DNA of 64,000 nucleotides from Glutinoglossum americanum (GCA_020080175.1 JAGHQL010000101.1:1-64000), one strand, 5' to 3'. Positions 44,895 to 57,157 are shown, counted from the stretch's first letter. The notes: generated from the sequence alone by a model not told the origin. A program made the numbers and translations.

Positions 44895-46076
44895 TCATCG
44901 ACCCTGTTCTCTTAGTTTAGCCAAAGCGGCCATCACGCCTCCACTCAGCTCCTCGCCCCCTCCAGCAGTGTTTATAGAGTCCATTCGATTTGTTCTCTCG
45001 TTCTCCTTCCCCTTCCCTAGAGGTCTCCTGCGTGAGTCCTCAGCGATAACAGCGGCAATCATTGCTTCTTCATCATCCTCGCCAGGTTCCCATATTGCTG
45101 CATCCTCAGGAGCTTGTAGGGGCGGGGGATTTTGTGCATATGAAGCGGTCTTGTCCTCCACAGCCCTTGGTCCTTCTAACACTTGTTCGAGCCCTGCTCC
45201 TAGTCTCGCTGCCACGCTGCTCTCGTTTCCACCTGCACTCACGTTTCTCCTTAAAGAACCGCCGCCTCCTAGAGTATTTTTTGCGGCTTTTCTGACCCTA
45301 AATTTCTCCCCTACAGTGCTCGTCCATCTCTGAACTTTCTTCTCGCCCCATCCGGCTATCAGTCCTATTTCTTCCGGCCTTGCATTTACCGCCGCCCTCA
45401 CACTACCAAATGCACCCACTAACGCCACAGCGTCCGTCTTATTCACGCTACGAGGGGTGGTTACGAACTCCACCAAACTCTCTGCGTAACTGGCCGCTGC
45501 GTGACTCTTGATTGCTGTTGGTGTCGCGTGCTCCATACCCTTGTACAACTCTAGATATCGGCCTGCCTCAGCAGCGCTCCAGCACAGCATCAATGTGAGA
45601 TCATTGATCAAACCTGTTTTGGCCAATTCGTTGAGAGAGGCCTCGTGATTGTCAATGTCCACCATGACTAAAAGCACCCGGAGGAGATACTTGTGCGCTA
45701 GGGCACGGATACGCGAATAGATGTATTCAGGATGCAAACGATGGTACTTGAGCGAAAGGAACAGCGCACATGTTGTTGTGCCGAGGAGGTAGTCGGCTGG
45801 GATTTCGGAGTATTCCCAGGGAAGTGAGCGTATATGCGTGAGAATCGGGTTGCCCTTTTGACGGGGAGACACAAGAATTGCGGAAGGAGCGGATCGATTG
45901 GGAAGGTGTTGCGGCACGGGCTGCTGTATTTGTGGCTTGGTGGCGTTGTTATCGGGATACGGTTGTCTTGAAGTGGGTTGTAGACGAGATGGAATTGATA
46001 AATTGGAGGGAACAGAACACTCCGTTGCTGCTACTGCAGCAGCAAAGTCTGCATCATCCTCAAAACAATCATCCAT
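44895..46076 (-). CDS. rad10: Rad10/ERCC1 subunit of the XPF-type structure-specific endonuclease
   Basis: Single-exon model, 393 aa, with start at MDDCFEDDADFAAAVAA (46076); the open frame extends upstream to 46205 but those residues look like leader. The central domain (about 75-195) is the nuclease-like fold without a catalytic motif: SAILVSPRQKGNPILTHIRS, LPWEYSEIPADY, CALFLSLKYHRLHPEYI, LVMVDIDNHEASLNELAK. The C-terminal helix-hairpin-helix region (TPRSVNKTDAVALVGAFGS, LIAGWGEKKVQRW) binds XPF/Rad1 and DNA. The 140-residue tail is low complexity. Works with Rad1 in nucleotide excision repair and crosslink repair. Divergent from med19. Confidence 0.93.
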   Translation of the reverse strand: MDDCFEDDADFAAAVAATECSVPSNLSIPSRLQPTSRQPYPDNNATKPQIQQPVPQHLPNRSAPSAILVSPRQKGNPILTHIRSLPWEYSEIPADYLLGTTTCALFLSLKYHRLHPEYIYSRIRALAHKYLLRVLLVMVDIDNHEASLNELAKTGLINDLTLMLCWSAAEAGRYLELYKGMEHATPTAIKSHAAASYAESLVEFVTTPRSVNKTDAVALVGAFGSVRAAVNARPEEIGLIAGWGEKKVQRWTSTVGEKFRVRKAAKNTLGGGGSLRRNVSAGGNESSVAARLGAGLEQVLEGPRAVEDKTASYAQNPPPLQAPEDAAIWEPGEDDEEAMIAAVIAEDSRRRPLGKGKENERTNRMDSINTAGGGEELSGGVMAALAKLREQGR

Positions 46077-47090
46077 GGCCAGAGGCTGTTTGGTGGGTGA
46101 TGGCAAGTGCCCTAGGAACTTGGGTTCAACAAGGACGAGCGGTATCTGAATGGTGCATATGCTTTGTTGGTAGTTATTAATTGTCTTTGTAACATCGAAG
46201 CCCACTCATGAAAGGAAAACTCGCTCTCCATCGAGCATGCTCTCCCACTGAATCAACACTTTGTTGGTTTGTTCACCTGGAAGAAACGAAAGCTATTGGG
46301 GTTGTTGTAATGGGCGGGTGAGTTAGGCGTGGCTCAAGGTCACGAGGAGAGTGAAACCCTCATCACAAAGGCGACTAGACGTTAACTGACATCAATCGAC
46401 AACCCAACCTCCCTTCGCCACCACCAACCAACCCACAACGCAACCTTCTATCCTTCAGCTCACTTCCACTAGCCCCGGCCGCCTCATATATTGACGACTG
46501 GGTATTATATTGCAAGTGGTGGCGAGTTCTGCGCTCGAAGTTGTGGTGGAGACAGCCGCTGGGGATGTAAATCGATCGGACATCGCTTCCAGCCGCATTC
46601 GTACGAAACGCGATCGTCGATCTTCAGTTGCGCGACACCAGAACATCACTCGCCCGGAAAACAGGTGATCCATTAGGCCCTTTACAGGCGAAATATTCGA
46701 GGAACTGGAGGGAGGACGAGCAGCGAGGCGAGTCGGGGAGGCTACACTGCGGAAATCTGGAGACTCTGTTGAGGCGACGGCTTTGGCGAAGATAACCAGC
46801 GGCTCTCAGAGGTGATAAAGACTTGGAGAGCCGGGTCTTTCGTGAATTTGATGCTGAAACTAGTGAATTCTTAGTCGATCCGGGACTTCGAGGTCCGATC
46901 AAGTCGTTAAGATTCACTGTCGGATCAGTCCCATTAAGAAGCCTATCTCCAGCGCCTCTCTAAATCATTGGTCAGAATCATCTACCCTCATCTTCGACAT
47001 TTTCGACTCCCCCTTGCGACTCTTCTACTCTAGCGCTTGGACGACTCGTGGTCAAAGGGCTCTATCCACCTCACCGAGAAGCCTCCATCT
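46077..47090. promoter_or_regulatory. Divergent intergenic region rad10 / med19
   Basis: About 1 kb between the two starts, holding both promoters and possibly an upstream exon of med19. Short frames at 46455-46673 and 46624-46917 have no motif. Confidence 0.45.
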
Positions 47091-48583
47091 ATGTCCATCT
47101 CTCTCACCGCAACCCCTCATCATCATTCAGTCCCCCTCTCACCATCAACGCCATCTCCAGATTCATCACAACTACTTGGAAAACAGAAACTGCCTCTCAA
47201 ACACCTTCCGCGGACGCCAACGTCCCCACAATTGATGTCATCTCAAAACCATGACTCGCCCTCATCCACAACATTTACATCATCTGCCGCGGCGACGTCG
47301 CAACAGTTCTCCTCTACACCACCATCCACAATGGCAATATCTACACAGCAATCCCAACAACCAGTGAACGCTTTCCCAACGCCTGCTAGCAGTGTCGCCG
47401 GTACAGCGCTATCAAATACGCAGCCGAACGAGAACGAAAACGAAGACGGGGATAGCGGCTTGCGCATCCGATTTGACAGGGACGAGTTTGATGTGAAACC
47501 GCTGCTAAAAGAGGAAGAAGGTGGCGACCCGATGGACATAAGTATTGAGAAATATAGACGAACCGACCACGACCGGCAAGGTAGCTCTACAGCCTCTGGC
47601 AAACCTGGGGCAGGCTCCCCATACCTGCTCTGTAATATACGTAAGGTCCCCTACTCCCACAAAATGAGTCCCATGCCCTTCACCTGCCTCAACAGTTGAT
47701 TGGGTTAACATGGGGCTACTGCATAGCTCACCCTATGTCCAAACCGCACCCAACGCAGGATCTCCTGTCACTCTATTCACTACAGCCACTTGCCGCCTCC
47801 GTAGCAAGATACGACCCTAAGACAAGGGAGAAGCGCAAACTTCGGAAGTCTTACAAAGGTAAAATTCAAGCGTTTGACCTAGCAGGTCGAAATGATTCCG
47901 TCAAACACCCTGAAGGACAGCCAGGAGGCCTTTTAGAAATGCTTGATTGGCCAGACGAGGAATGGCAGAACCAGAAAGTCGCTGGAAGAGAGATCGAGAA
48001 GGGTTTTGGCGAGGCGATGCTTGCCAAGCTCAATAAGGCGTTAAAAATGGAGCCCGGCCCGTTGCCAGAATTCGACGAGAGCATCCTAGGTTTGGACCTC
48101 GAACCACCCCCAGCACCCGTTGGTGTATCCTCTTTGAAGCGACCTTTGCCGCAGGCGAATCATGGCTTTCGACAACCTGTCGCGGCTGTCCATACAAACG
48201 GCGCAACACCCAGGCCTATCGAATCCCCTTCGGCTGACCCTGCGAGACCCAAGCGAGCTGGCAAGAAGCGGCGATATGATGAACGAAGCTTTGAGGGGTA
48301 TGGAGAGGGTTATGTAGACGATGATGTTGATATGGGCGCGGGGGGTTATTCGACTGGCGATGGAGAGGATGGCAGGAGGTCGGGGAAGAAACGGAGGAAA
48401 AAGGTGGGTTCCCGAGCACACCCGCTCTTGACCCCCAGGTCACTGGATCATTCTGACCACTCTTAGACTCTAGATGATTACGGTGGAGGCAACACGTCCC
48501 CCGGGTTGGGCGAAAGGGGCGGAAGCTATGGTGTCGGCATGATGGGGGTGGGCACCGGGATCGGAGCCTACAGCGGCCGATGA
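47091..48583 (+). CDS. med19: Mediator subunit Med19 (fungal Rox3 type)
   Basis: Three-exon model, 447 aa: 47091-47640, 47727-48403, 48467-48583. The family core spans the first intron: PYLLCNI joins PHPMSKPHPTQDLLSLYSLQ, then LAASVARYDPKTREKRKLRK, SYKGKIQAFDLAGRNDSVKH, GGLLEMLDWPDEEWQNQKVAG and MEPGPLPEFDESILGL. A basic RPKRAGKKRRYDERSFEGYG block and a Gly-rich tail end the protein. Med19 is in the Mediator head/middle junction and links activators to RNA polymerase II. The Ser/Thr/Pro-rich N terminus is poorly defined: the ATG at 47091 is the first in frame, yet open codons continue upstream to about 47040, so an additional 5' exon is possible. Confidence 0.88.
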
Positions 48584-49328
48584 CCAGCCTGAAAGCCTTC
48601 TAGGGCATGGTGATGAGAAGCTAATCTGGCATGAGCTTCGCCAATACGGAGTGCTACTGAGCAGAGATTTCGGTGGAGGGGCGTCTATGTTATAATGAGC
48701 GAGCAGTCCGCCATCATGATGGTAACGACGATAACGCTTGGCCAAGAGTGTCGCATCTTCTTGTGCTCACTATTTTCTTTAGGGCTCTTATGAAACACTA
48801 GGGTTTGGGAATACCCTTAATCGGTGATATCTCGTTTACATGCTGAAAGGAAAGTGGGGGTTTGCAATGGCGGAAAAGCGAGAGCCCCTAGATCCAACGA
48901 CAGATGAAAGTGGAAGGGCGTGCACCGTCTTTTGTGTGCATGAGAAAGCATGCAGGCTTCCTTGTTGGCATTGATAGCCGGGGAGTATGGGGGATATAAA
49001 AAAGGCGCATTTTGTGATCCTGTACACAGTCGATTTGAGCACTTGCTCGTTCAGACGAATGGAAGAACTTGATTCTATGTAATGGAGAGAGGGAATGGCG
49101 ATTGCGCTTCTCTGACACACAGCTCATTCCCTGTGAGGGAACGCTCTTCTAACCCGTTGAAGACCCTCTGGGACCACGGGCTGCTGCGTGCTGATGAGAT
49201 ATTGACTGGCACGTTCCCATTCACTGACTGGTTATGTTGCCCGCCAAGTGGTGGTCAGAAGAGTATGCATGTACTACCCCTCGTAGGGCTGAATGGATCA
49301 TGTCGATTTGGGGATTAGTGAAGGGCGG
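48584..49328. other. 3' flank of med19 up to the MULE
   Basis: No gene recognised. The last 9 bases before the MULE (GTCTGAGAT, 49329-49337) are its left target-site duplication. Confidence 0.5.
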
Positions 49329-49337
49329 GTCTGAGAT

Positions 49338-49446
49338 GGCTCCCACTAGGCGGACGGGTCCGTCCCAATGAGTCAGCACAATTCCGCTTAGTCAATGAAA
49401 AAATGCATCTAACACAGCAACCTCATATGTTAGAGCTACGCAATGG
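49338..49446 (+). repeat. MULE left TIR, 109 bp
   Basis: Begins GGCTCCCACTAGGCGGACGG and ends GCTACGCAATGG. It is the exact reverse complement of 59164-59272. The last 24 bases carry the final codons and TGA stop (49423-49425) of the transposase. Confidence 0.95.
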
Positions 49447-50226
49447 ACACACCCTAGCACCTCTTCTATGACCTACAGTATGACAGTCACTACATGTAGG
49501 AGGCTGCCGTGTTGCCTGTACCTCAACAACCTCGAATTGGCTAGGCTCATGCTTTGTACTTGACTTCGGGAGACCCTTCTGTGTAGTCTTACGCTTTTCT
49601 ATACACTGAGGCTCCAGGAGGTGAAGTGGAGCCCCATTACGTATTAAACGCCAATGTGAGTAGAAGTCATCAAGAAGAAAAGGCTGGCCTTCACGCATAG
49701 TTAGTATATGTACACAGGGCAGCCCGTATATATGTGTGAAGGTGCCAGTACATATAGATGATGCAGGGGGGTCCTTCCACTGTAGCTGCCGTTGTTCTTC
49801 AACCTTCCGAAAAGCCTCATATGAAACCCAGCCTTGTACAGCCCTATATAGCACCTTATCAAGCTCGAGGGGCATACGAATCTGTTGCTTCGCCTGATTT
49901 GACTGTAATTCAGAAAGTTGATTATTCAATGCGAGCCGAATCGCCTTCCATGCTTCGAATAGATCAAAGGTTGACCTCCGGAGGTATGATTTAAGGAGCG
50001 CGTGGATCTCTTCGATACGGGAAGTAGCTATATTGCCAAAATGGGTCCGTTGATGGACCCATGCAGCCACAAGCTTCTCCTTATATGGTAAAAGCCATGT
50101 TTTCTTAATATAATCAACCTGCTCGAGGTTTGTTGAGACATACTTCTTCTCAAACTCCTTAAGGCGCTCCTTGTATGTTTCTTCAACCTCCGAGTTTAAA
50201 ATTGAGAACCAAAAGCTGTAGAATTC
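49423..50226 (-). pseudogene. MULE transposase, C-terminal half
   Basis: Minus-strand continuation of the transposase begun at 59167. It opens with FYSFWFSILNSEVEETYKE and contains the conserved SRIEEIHALLKSYLRRSTFD segment, whose glutamate is the expected third acidic residue of the DDE site. Then come a SWIM-type zinc motif (CTGTFTHIYGLPCVHIL) and a C-terminal zinc knuckle (CSDCHTVGHRRGARVC). Apart from the LTR element the two halves are in frame and total 597 codons plus stop, so the gene was probably intact when it was split. Confidence 0.9.
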
Positions 50227-50698
50227 TGTCATGACCTGCAGTCGGTTACCCGGCGAGGCCATTTAGGCCTCCGCGGCCGGGTAACTAGCTCGGGTTACGC
50301 AAACGGCGACTCGCCTATATGGCTATATGGATTCCGCAAGCGTACATCCTTATTGCTTTATGACGTCTATTCCATTGTTGAATGCCCATCGTGTATATAA
50401 GCGGCTCGCTGGCCTCCCACTGGAGGTCAGCGATCAGTTCTTCTACATCTCCGGCTTACTAGAATCAAGTCTATTCCGTCTACTCTACATTCTAAATCGG
50501 GCCGACGTCAAGTCGCCCTGAACCATCGACCATTAAGTCCATCCATTAGTCCTCGTACATCTAGACATTACCTAGACGCAGACCAGTCGCCCAACCATCG
50601 TCATCGCTGCGGGGTGCGACGTCACACTGTTATCGAACCCTCTAGATCCCTCGACGTCGGAGTGCCTTCGTGTCGCCTTGGCATCGAGAGCTCTTACA
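50227..50698 (+). repeat. 5' LTR (472 bp)
   Basis: Starts TGTCATGACC and ends CTCTTACA. A TATATAA box at 50394-50400 places the expected transcript start near 50425-50432, defining U3 before it and R/U5 after it. Confidence 0.95.
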
Positions 50699-50701
50699 AC
50701 T

Positions 50702-50710
50702 CTGATCGCT
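50702..50710 (+). other. Putative primer-binding site, self-priming type
   Basis: CTGATCGCT, three bases after the 5' LTR, is the exact complement of AGCGATCAG at 50429-50437. That site lies about 29-37 bases downstream of the TATA box, where the transcript should begin. Tf1/sushi-type Gypsy elements prime reverse transcription by folding the 5' end of their own RNA onto this place. No tRNA-like TGG start is seen. Nine paired bases is slightly shorter than the 11 of Tf1. Confidence 0.5.
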
Positions 50711-50758
50711 CTTATCTTTTGAGACAACAGTCCGACGATCTACCAATAGCACGACATC

Positions 50759-53700
50759 ATGGTTGGCAGTGACAAGTCTATCTATGAGACTCAACAGCTC
50801 ACGGAACCCTCGTCAAGTGGCATAACTATGCTGCCCGATAGCGAGACGACGAAACAATGCGTTAGTCGATTGACAAAAGAGAGGCAGGATCTCCTACAAA
50901 AGGTGAAGGAGATCAGGAAGCTACAAGAGGAGATTCGGTTGTTACGTGGGCAGGCTGAGGCCAGGCCACCGCAGGATACCGTTTTCATAGCGGACGGTGG
51001 CAGCGAGTCTGGTAGGAAACGCCGTCAGGACGAAGGCCAGGACGACGATGTTCCGTCGTCCAAACGGAGTTCCGGCGGGTATGATGCCAAAGTGGTGGAC
51101 CCCGACCGGTACGAAGGCAAGTCGCTGAGTAGCTTGAAGGATTATATTCAACACTGTGAGACTGTGTTTCGCCTGAGACCCGAACGCTATGCAACTGATT
51201 CTACTCGAGTCTTATATGTATCGCAGTTCTTGGGTGGCGAGACGTTTAGGGCTTTCCGATGGCTTGAGAATTCGAATGGCCGGGACGCTACTTCGTGGGA
51301 GGACTACAAAACATATTTGCGGAACCTTTTTCAAAGTCCGGCAATCCGCGCAGCGACGCTGGCCCGACGTTTCCACGAGGCGGTCCAACGACCCGGCCAA
51401 ACGGTTACACAATTCGTTAATTATCTAGATGACCTCGAAGGCGAAATGCCGTCCTTTGATGACGAGCATTGAAGGCTCATCCTACTCGGCAAACTCTCGC
51501 CAGAAATAACTCATGCTCTTAACAATTACCAGGCCGTCCCGGACACAAGGGCTGGGTTAATCGCCTTAACCATGCAGCTAGAGGCAAACCTACGGAAGTC
51601 TAATCCTCGCAAAGGGAAGTCGACGGGGACACCGCGGAATGGTGGTAGTAAGGGGAAAGGCAGGTCCCACGGAAATTCTACCAAGAATCCGGAACCGAAC
51701 TTGAAGAATGTGGCACCGCAGCCCGCCCCTGCAACCCCGGCAGGATCAAAGCGTTCTCAGCTCAGAAAGGAAGAGCGAGACCGTAGGGCAAAAGGGGGAC
51801 TGTGTTTCAGGTGTGGAAAGGAAGGCCACTATGCAACAGTATGCCCCACTCGCACCGACTCCCCCGACAAGGTTAAGAAGCAGGAAAACTCCAAGTCCCA
51901 GTAGCCGACGCCTCTGCGGCGCTGGGACGAATGGGGTTCCGAGGCAGTCCACAAAGCCTGGAGGCTGAGGTAGAATGCCGAACCAGCAGAGGTTGGAACA
52001 AGGCTAAAGCTTTGATTGATTCGGGCGCTGAGCTGAACATGGTGTCCCAACTCCTGGTCAAGGAGGCGGGGTGGCAGCTGCGGCCCGACGGGGTGCCGAA
52101 GGTCGAAACGATTGACGGCCAGAAAGTTCGAACTTATGGGTCATTGAATATTATGACCAATATAACCGATAGGCAAAAGCAACAAAAGACTAGACAGGAC
52201 GACTACGTCGCAACGGACCTCCAGGACTATAATCTAGTATTGGGAGCGCCGTAGCTCCAAACCCGAAATCCAGAAATTGACTGGAGAGCAAGGACATGGG
52301 CATATACCGAAAGAGCTGAATCCCCGGAACCAATGGGGGCTGAGGCTTTCTTCGAGGCTGCCTCGAAGGCGAACCGCCTATGCGCCGTCCGATATGTGTC
52401 AACCACTTCTAATGGGGCGAACGAACTGCCTCCGGAGTATGATGATTATCAGGACGTCTTTTCTGAGGATCTGGCGAACGAACTACCGTCACGAGGCCGC
52501 CCGGAGCATGCTATTGAGCTGACGGGCGAGCCGCCATATGGTCCTATATATAACCTATCGGAAAAAGAACTGAGAGTTCTTCGAACTTATATCCAGGATA
52601 GCCTGGATAGGGGCTGGATCAGAGAATCCAAAAGCCCGGCAGGAGCACCCATACTATTCACCCCTAAAAAGGATGGAGAGCTTCAACTATGCGTTGACTA
52701 CCGGGGTTTGAACAAGGTGACCATCAAGAATCGATATCCAATCCCGTTGATCGGAGAGATCATGGATCGGCTATCGAAGGCAAAAGTCTACACGAAGTTT
52801 GACTTGTGCAATGCATACCATCGAGTGAGGATCCGGCAGGGCAATGAGTGGAAGACGGCCTTTCAGACGAGGTATGGCCATTTCAAATATATGGTCATGC
52901 CATTCGGATTGGCCAACGCTCCAGCGACCTTCCAGGCGTATATCAATCGTGCCTTGGCCGGATTGGTTGATGTGACTTGCATCGTTTACCTGGATGATAT
53001 ACTCATCTATTCGGACAATCCCGCGGAGTACCATCGGCATGTAGTCGAGGTGCTGGAATGCCTTAGGAAACATGGATTGTTTATTAAAACGTCGAAATGC
53101 AAATTTAGCGTCGACATAGTTGACTTTTTAGGGTTCGTATTGGGATCCGACAGTGTTGCGATGGAGTCGAGCAGGGTGCAGGCCATTCAGGAATGGCCCG
53201 AACCATGCACCTTCCGGGAGGTCCAAGTCTTCTTGAGATTCGCCAACTTCTATCGACGCTTCATTGCTGCTTATTCAAAGATAGTGGCACCCTTGACAGC
53301 TATGCTCAAGGGAAGCAAGGATGGTAAGAAGTTCGGGCCCTACGACATGACGCCGGAGGCTCGATGGGCATTTCGGAAGCTGAAAACAGCCTTCCTAACG
53401 GCCCTGGTATTGCAACATTTTGACCCAGAAAAGCCAATACGTTTAGAAACGGATGCTTCTGGGTTTGCCATTGCTGGCATATTGAGTCAGCCGGGCATTC
53501 CGACGACGGGCCGCCGCTCGGACGCGCATTGGCATCCAGTGGCATTCTGGTCTCGGAAAATGATTCCGGCGGAACGGAATTATGAGACGCATGACCAAGA
53601 GCTTTTAGCTATAGTGAAAAGTTTTAAGTATTGGCGCCACTACCTAGAGGGTAGTCGGCACCCCGTCGCCGTCCTGTCGGACCATGCTAACCTCCGGTAC

Positions 53701-55827
53701 TTCATGAATATGAAGGAGCTGTCGAGACGCCAAGCGCGATGGGCAGAATGCCTAGCAGCTTTTGATTTTGAAATACAATACCGGAAGGGAACAAGCAACC
53801 CGGCGGATGGACCCTCTCGGCGCCCTGACTACGAGGTGACGTCGGAAAAAGAGAACCAATTGCTACTACCCACCCTGAAGCAGAAGCTTAGGCTGGGATT
53901 GGACCCGGAGAAAAAGGGGCCATGAATGGTAGCTATACTGCGGGAACAGGCAGCATGTGGAAGGGTCGCGATCGACCCGCCACAGCGACTGAGGCAAATA
54001 GCCTCGGAGGTCGTAATAGAGACTGACGAATCTGAAGGCATCTGGGAATGGGTGACCCTAGGAGCGGTAAGGTGGAAGCGCAAGGCTCCGCCGTCTCAAG
54101 AAACCTCAGGAGAGGAAGCTGCAGGATCCGAACCCGATTCGGGTGAGGAATCAGACGAAGTGGAAGTGGTCGACAAGACGTCGACCTCCCTTCGGCGTGG
54201 TGATGGAGTCAGTCCCGTCACTGGTACTGGTGGTCTAGAACACCTCGTACCACGGTGGGTAGCCATGGAGGCTATTTCTACCGAAACGGCATATGAAGAG
54301 CCAAAAGAATCGTTCACAGAACTTCTTCTTGAACTCCAGGCGAGGGACGCCTCAATTGGACAATGGAAGAGTGACTTTTCGACGGGTTGTCTTCAAGTCG
54401 CCGGGTCCCCGAAGGACAACTGGGCAATAGACGGTAATGGTCTATTGTGCTTTAAGGGGGCCGCTTGCATGCCAAATGATCAGGTAGTGCGGCAAGAAAT
54501 CATGAAAATAAACTATGATGACCCTTATGGCGGCCACTTCGGCGCAGTTAGGACTACGGAGTTAATCCGTCGGAAGTACTACTGGCCGACGATAGTGGTG
54601 GACATAAAAGAATATGTCAAAGGATGCGACGTATGTCAGAGGACGAAGGCTTCCCGACATCGTCCATATGGAGAGCTGCAACCACTCTATATACCAACCC
54701 GTCTATGGAAAAGCATTTCAATGGATATGGTTGTGGGGCTACCACCGAGTGCCGACAGCGACTCGAAAGCATATGATGCTATCTTCGTGGTGGTAGACCG
54801 ATTTACTAAGATGACTAAATACTTCTCGATTCGAATGACTATTACTGCGCCTGAGCTCGCTGACCTTTTTCATAGGAGGGTGATATGCGAGTTCGGGACG
54901 CCAAGGTCTATCGTGTCAGATAGAGGTAGCCTCTTTACCAGCCAATTCTGGTCAAGCCTATGCTTCTATATGAAGGCAAGACGCCGCCTGAGTACTGCTT
55001 TCCACCCTCAAACGGACGGTCAAACGGAAAGGCAGAATCAGACGCTGGAGCATTACCTTCGGTCCTACGTCGTATACCGGCAGGACGATTGGGTAAGCCG
55101 GCTGGAGCAGGCAGAATTTACATATAATAATACAGTTCACGCCTCGACGGGAGTAACACCATTCTACGCCATGTATGGCTATCATCCAGAGTTTACATGG
55201 GATGTCGAGGTCGACATCCCTGAAGGGGAGGCACCTGCAGCACGCGAACATGTAGCAGCGATAAACGACCTAAGAGTCAAACTGTCGGAACGCTTACGGG
55301 AGGCAGTCGAGTACCAAGCAAAGTACTATAATCAACGACATACCCCTGAACAGTATAGCGTCGGCCAAGAAGTCCTCCTATCCTCGAAGAACATTGCATT
55401 AGCCCGACCAAACCAAAAGTTGGATCATCGCTTCTTAGGACCATTCGAAATCCTCGAGTCTGTCAGAAAACAGGCGTATCGACTAAGACTGCCTAAGATG
55501 TTGGAACGAATCTACCCTGTGTTCCATGTATCACTCTTGGAACTATACCGACGGAGACCTGGCGAGGTTCCGGCGACTCCCCTACCCGCGATTCTGGTGG
55601 ATGGTGGCGAGGAGTATGAAGTAGAAGACGTTCTAGACGAACGCAAGCACTATGGAAGGACGCAATATCTGGTCAAATGGGCTGGGTATCCAGACTCGGA
55701 GAACTCCTGGGAGCATGAATCGAGTCTTGGAAATGCAACGGCACTATTACAGGCATTCAAGGATCGGCCTGTCGTCGTCATGCCGCCGAAATCCAAGGGT
55801 CCCCCGCGCAAAAGACGCAAAGGCTAG
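50759..55827 (+). pseudogene. gag-pol region of the Gypsy fossil
   Basis: Gag domain in the first 1.1 kb, ending with a zinc knuckle (CFRCGKEGHYATVC). An aspartic protease follows with ALIDSGAELN. The reverse transcriptase has LCVDYRGLNKVT and YLDDILIYS, and the RNase H has ETDASGFAIAG. The integrase has an HHCC zinc finger (CDVCQRTK) and core (IVSDRGSLFTSQFW, HPQTDGQTERQN). A C-terminal chromodomain (YEVEDVLDERKHYG, YLVKWAGYPDSENSWE) marks the chromovirus lineage and in relatives steers insertion to modified chromatin. The region is broken in about three places and is treated as a fossil. The change of frame between gag and pol may be the family's usual arrangement. Confidence 0.93.
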
Positions 55828-56264
55828 ATACTCTTTCTGCGCTTTTCCCCAAAGGGGTTTTTACGCAGTTTTAATGAGGTTAGCCGAGGAAAGACACATA
55901 TTGTCGACTACCCTTCGGGCCCCTGTCGGGCTTCCAGCGTACTGGGAGCAAGGGGTTAGCGACTCGTCACACGGACAAGTCCTACAACTTTATGGGTTAC
56001 TAATATTACTCTACGAGTCTACGGCGAAGTCACTACGGTATGGGAAAGAAGTTGGCAGTCATAAAAAACCTTCTATTCTTTATAATAGAAAGAAGGAAAA
56101 AGACGCCAAGGAGTGGATGGCCCAAAGCCCACACGAAAGGAAACGACAAAGGAAAAAACAAAGGAGGGGACGGCCCGAAGGCCACACGAAAGGGAAGACA
56201 AAAGAAAGGACAAAGGGAAGACAAAAGAAGTGAACGGCCCGAAGGCCCACCGACACCACCGCCA
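55828..56264 (+). repeat. Purine-rich direct repeats downstream of the integrase region
   Basis: About 2.5 copies of a roughly 60-bp purine-rich unit lie at 56120-56250, each containing GGCCCRAAGGCC or a close variant followed by CACACGAAAGG and AAGACAAAAG-like strings. It is non-coding on the plus strand and sits just beyond the stop of the antisense frame, so it may be its 3' flank. Confidence 0.5.
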
Positions 56265-57157
56265 CTACTCCTCCCCACTCTCCCCCGCATCCTCCATCTC
56301 TTCGTCCTTCTCCTCCTCCTCCTCCTCTTCTTCCTCCTCCTCATGTCCCCCTTCCTCCTCCCCGGGGTCCTCATTGTCGTCCTCCGTGTCCTCGACGGAA
56401 CCGGAGGGGGGAGGGCCGGGGGTGGGAGGCAACTGGGGAAGCTTGGCCTATGCCGAGGGTTAGCCTAGGGATCGCCAGGGGAGAGATGGAGGGAAGAGGA
56501 AGTGACTTACCTGGTAGCGGAGTAGACCAATGACTTGGTCCATCTGCTCGACCAGGCGAGCAAGCATTGGTATCGCGATGGAATCCACTGCCTCCGGAGA
56601 GGAAGGGGCTCCACGCACAACGGTCTCGACAGCACGAGTGTACTCGCGCTGTCGTCCCGCTAACGTCGAGACAGCCTTCTTGAGGAGAATCCTCCTGTCG
56701 GCAATCCCGCGGTTGCGGAGCAGACGCAGCCGGAGAACACGCCGGGCTGACCGTTGTACGCTCCGAAGGGCCGCGGTGCAAGAGGCAGGAACCTATAAAC
56801 GATGGTTAGCATATAGTCTTCAGGGGGGAGCAAGCAAGGAACTGGCGAAGACAAGGCGAAGGAACTACTTACCTCCTCACAGCTCTTCTTCAAGTGAGTG
56901 CAACGACTGCACTTGAGACCTGGTGCGGGACGCATACAGGCGAGCGAGGGTATCTCTTGATACCGCTTGCTGCATCGGAGGCAGCAAGCCCGAAGGAGAG
57001 TCAGAGGGGCGATGGGGTCTGGTGGCGGTGACGGGCGAGAGACAATCGGAGTCGTAGGGGCCGGCGGAGAGGACAGCAACGGACGACGGTGCCGGATCGT
57101 TGGTGCGGACCTCGCCGGCGGAACGACCAAGGCCCTAGCTGGGGTCTGGAGTGCCAT
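56265..57157 (-). CDS. Antisense accessory frame of the Gypsy element, Zn2Cys6-like motif
   Basis: Between the integrase and the 3' LTR, on the strand opposite to gag-pol, a spliced reading frame can be followed through two short introns with GTAAGT donors, GCTAACC branch-like sites and TAG acceptors. It would give 249 residues with no interruption. The N-terminal part is Pro/Ala-rich. A cysteine motif follows (C-x2-C-x11-C-x8-C-x2-C-x6-C) that resembles the fungal Zn2Cys6 DNA-binding cluster except for longer loops. The middle is Arg-rich and helical, and the tail is strongly acidic. Extra antisense frames at this place are known in some plant Gypsy elements. Whether this is conserved in fungal copies needs comparison; function is unknown. 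Confidence 0.55.

Noticed and set aside
50327-50521. 64-codon frame repeated in both LTRs
   Set aside because: It lies wholly in the LTR and is duplicated only because the LTR is; no coding role is needed.
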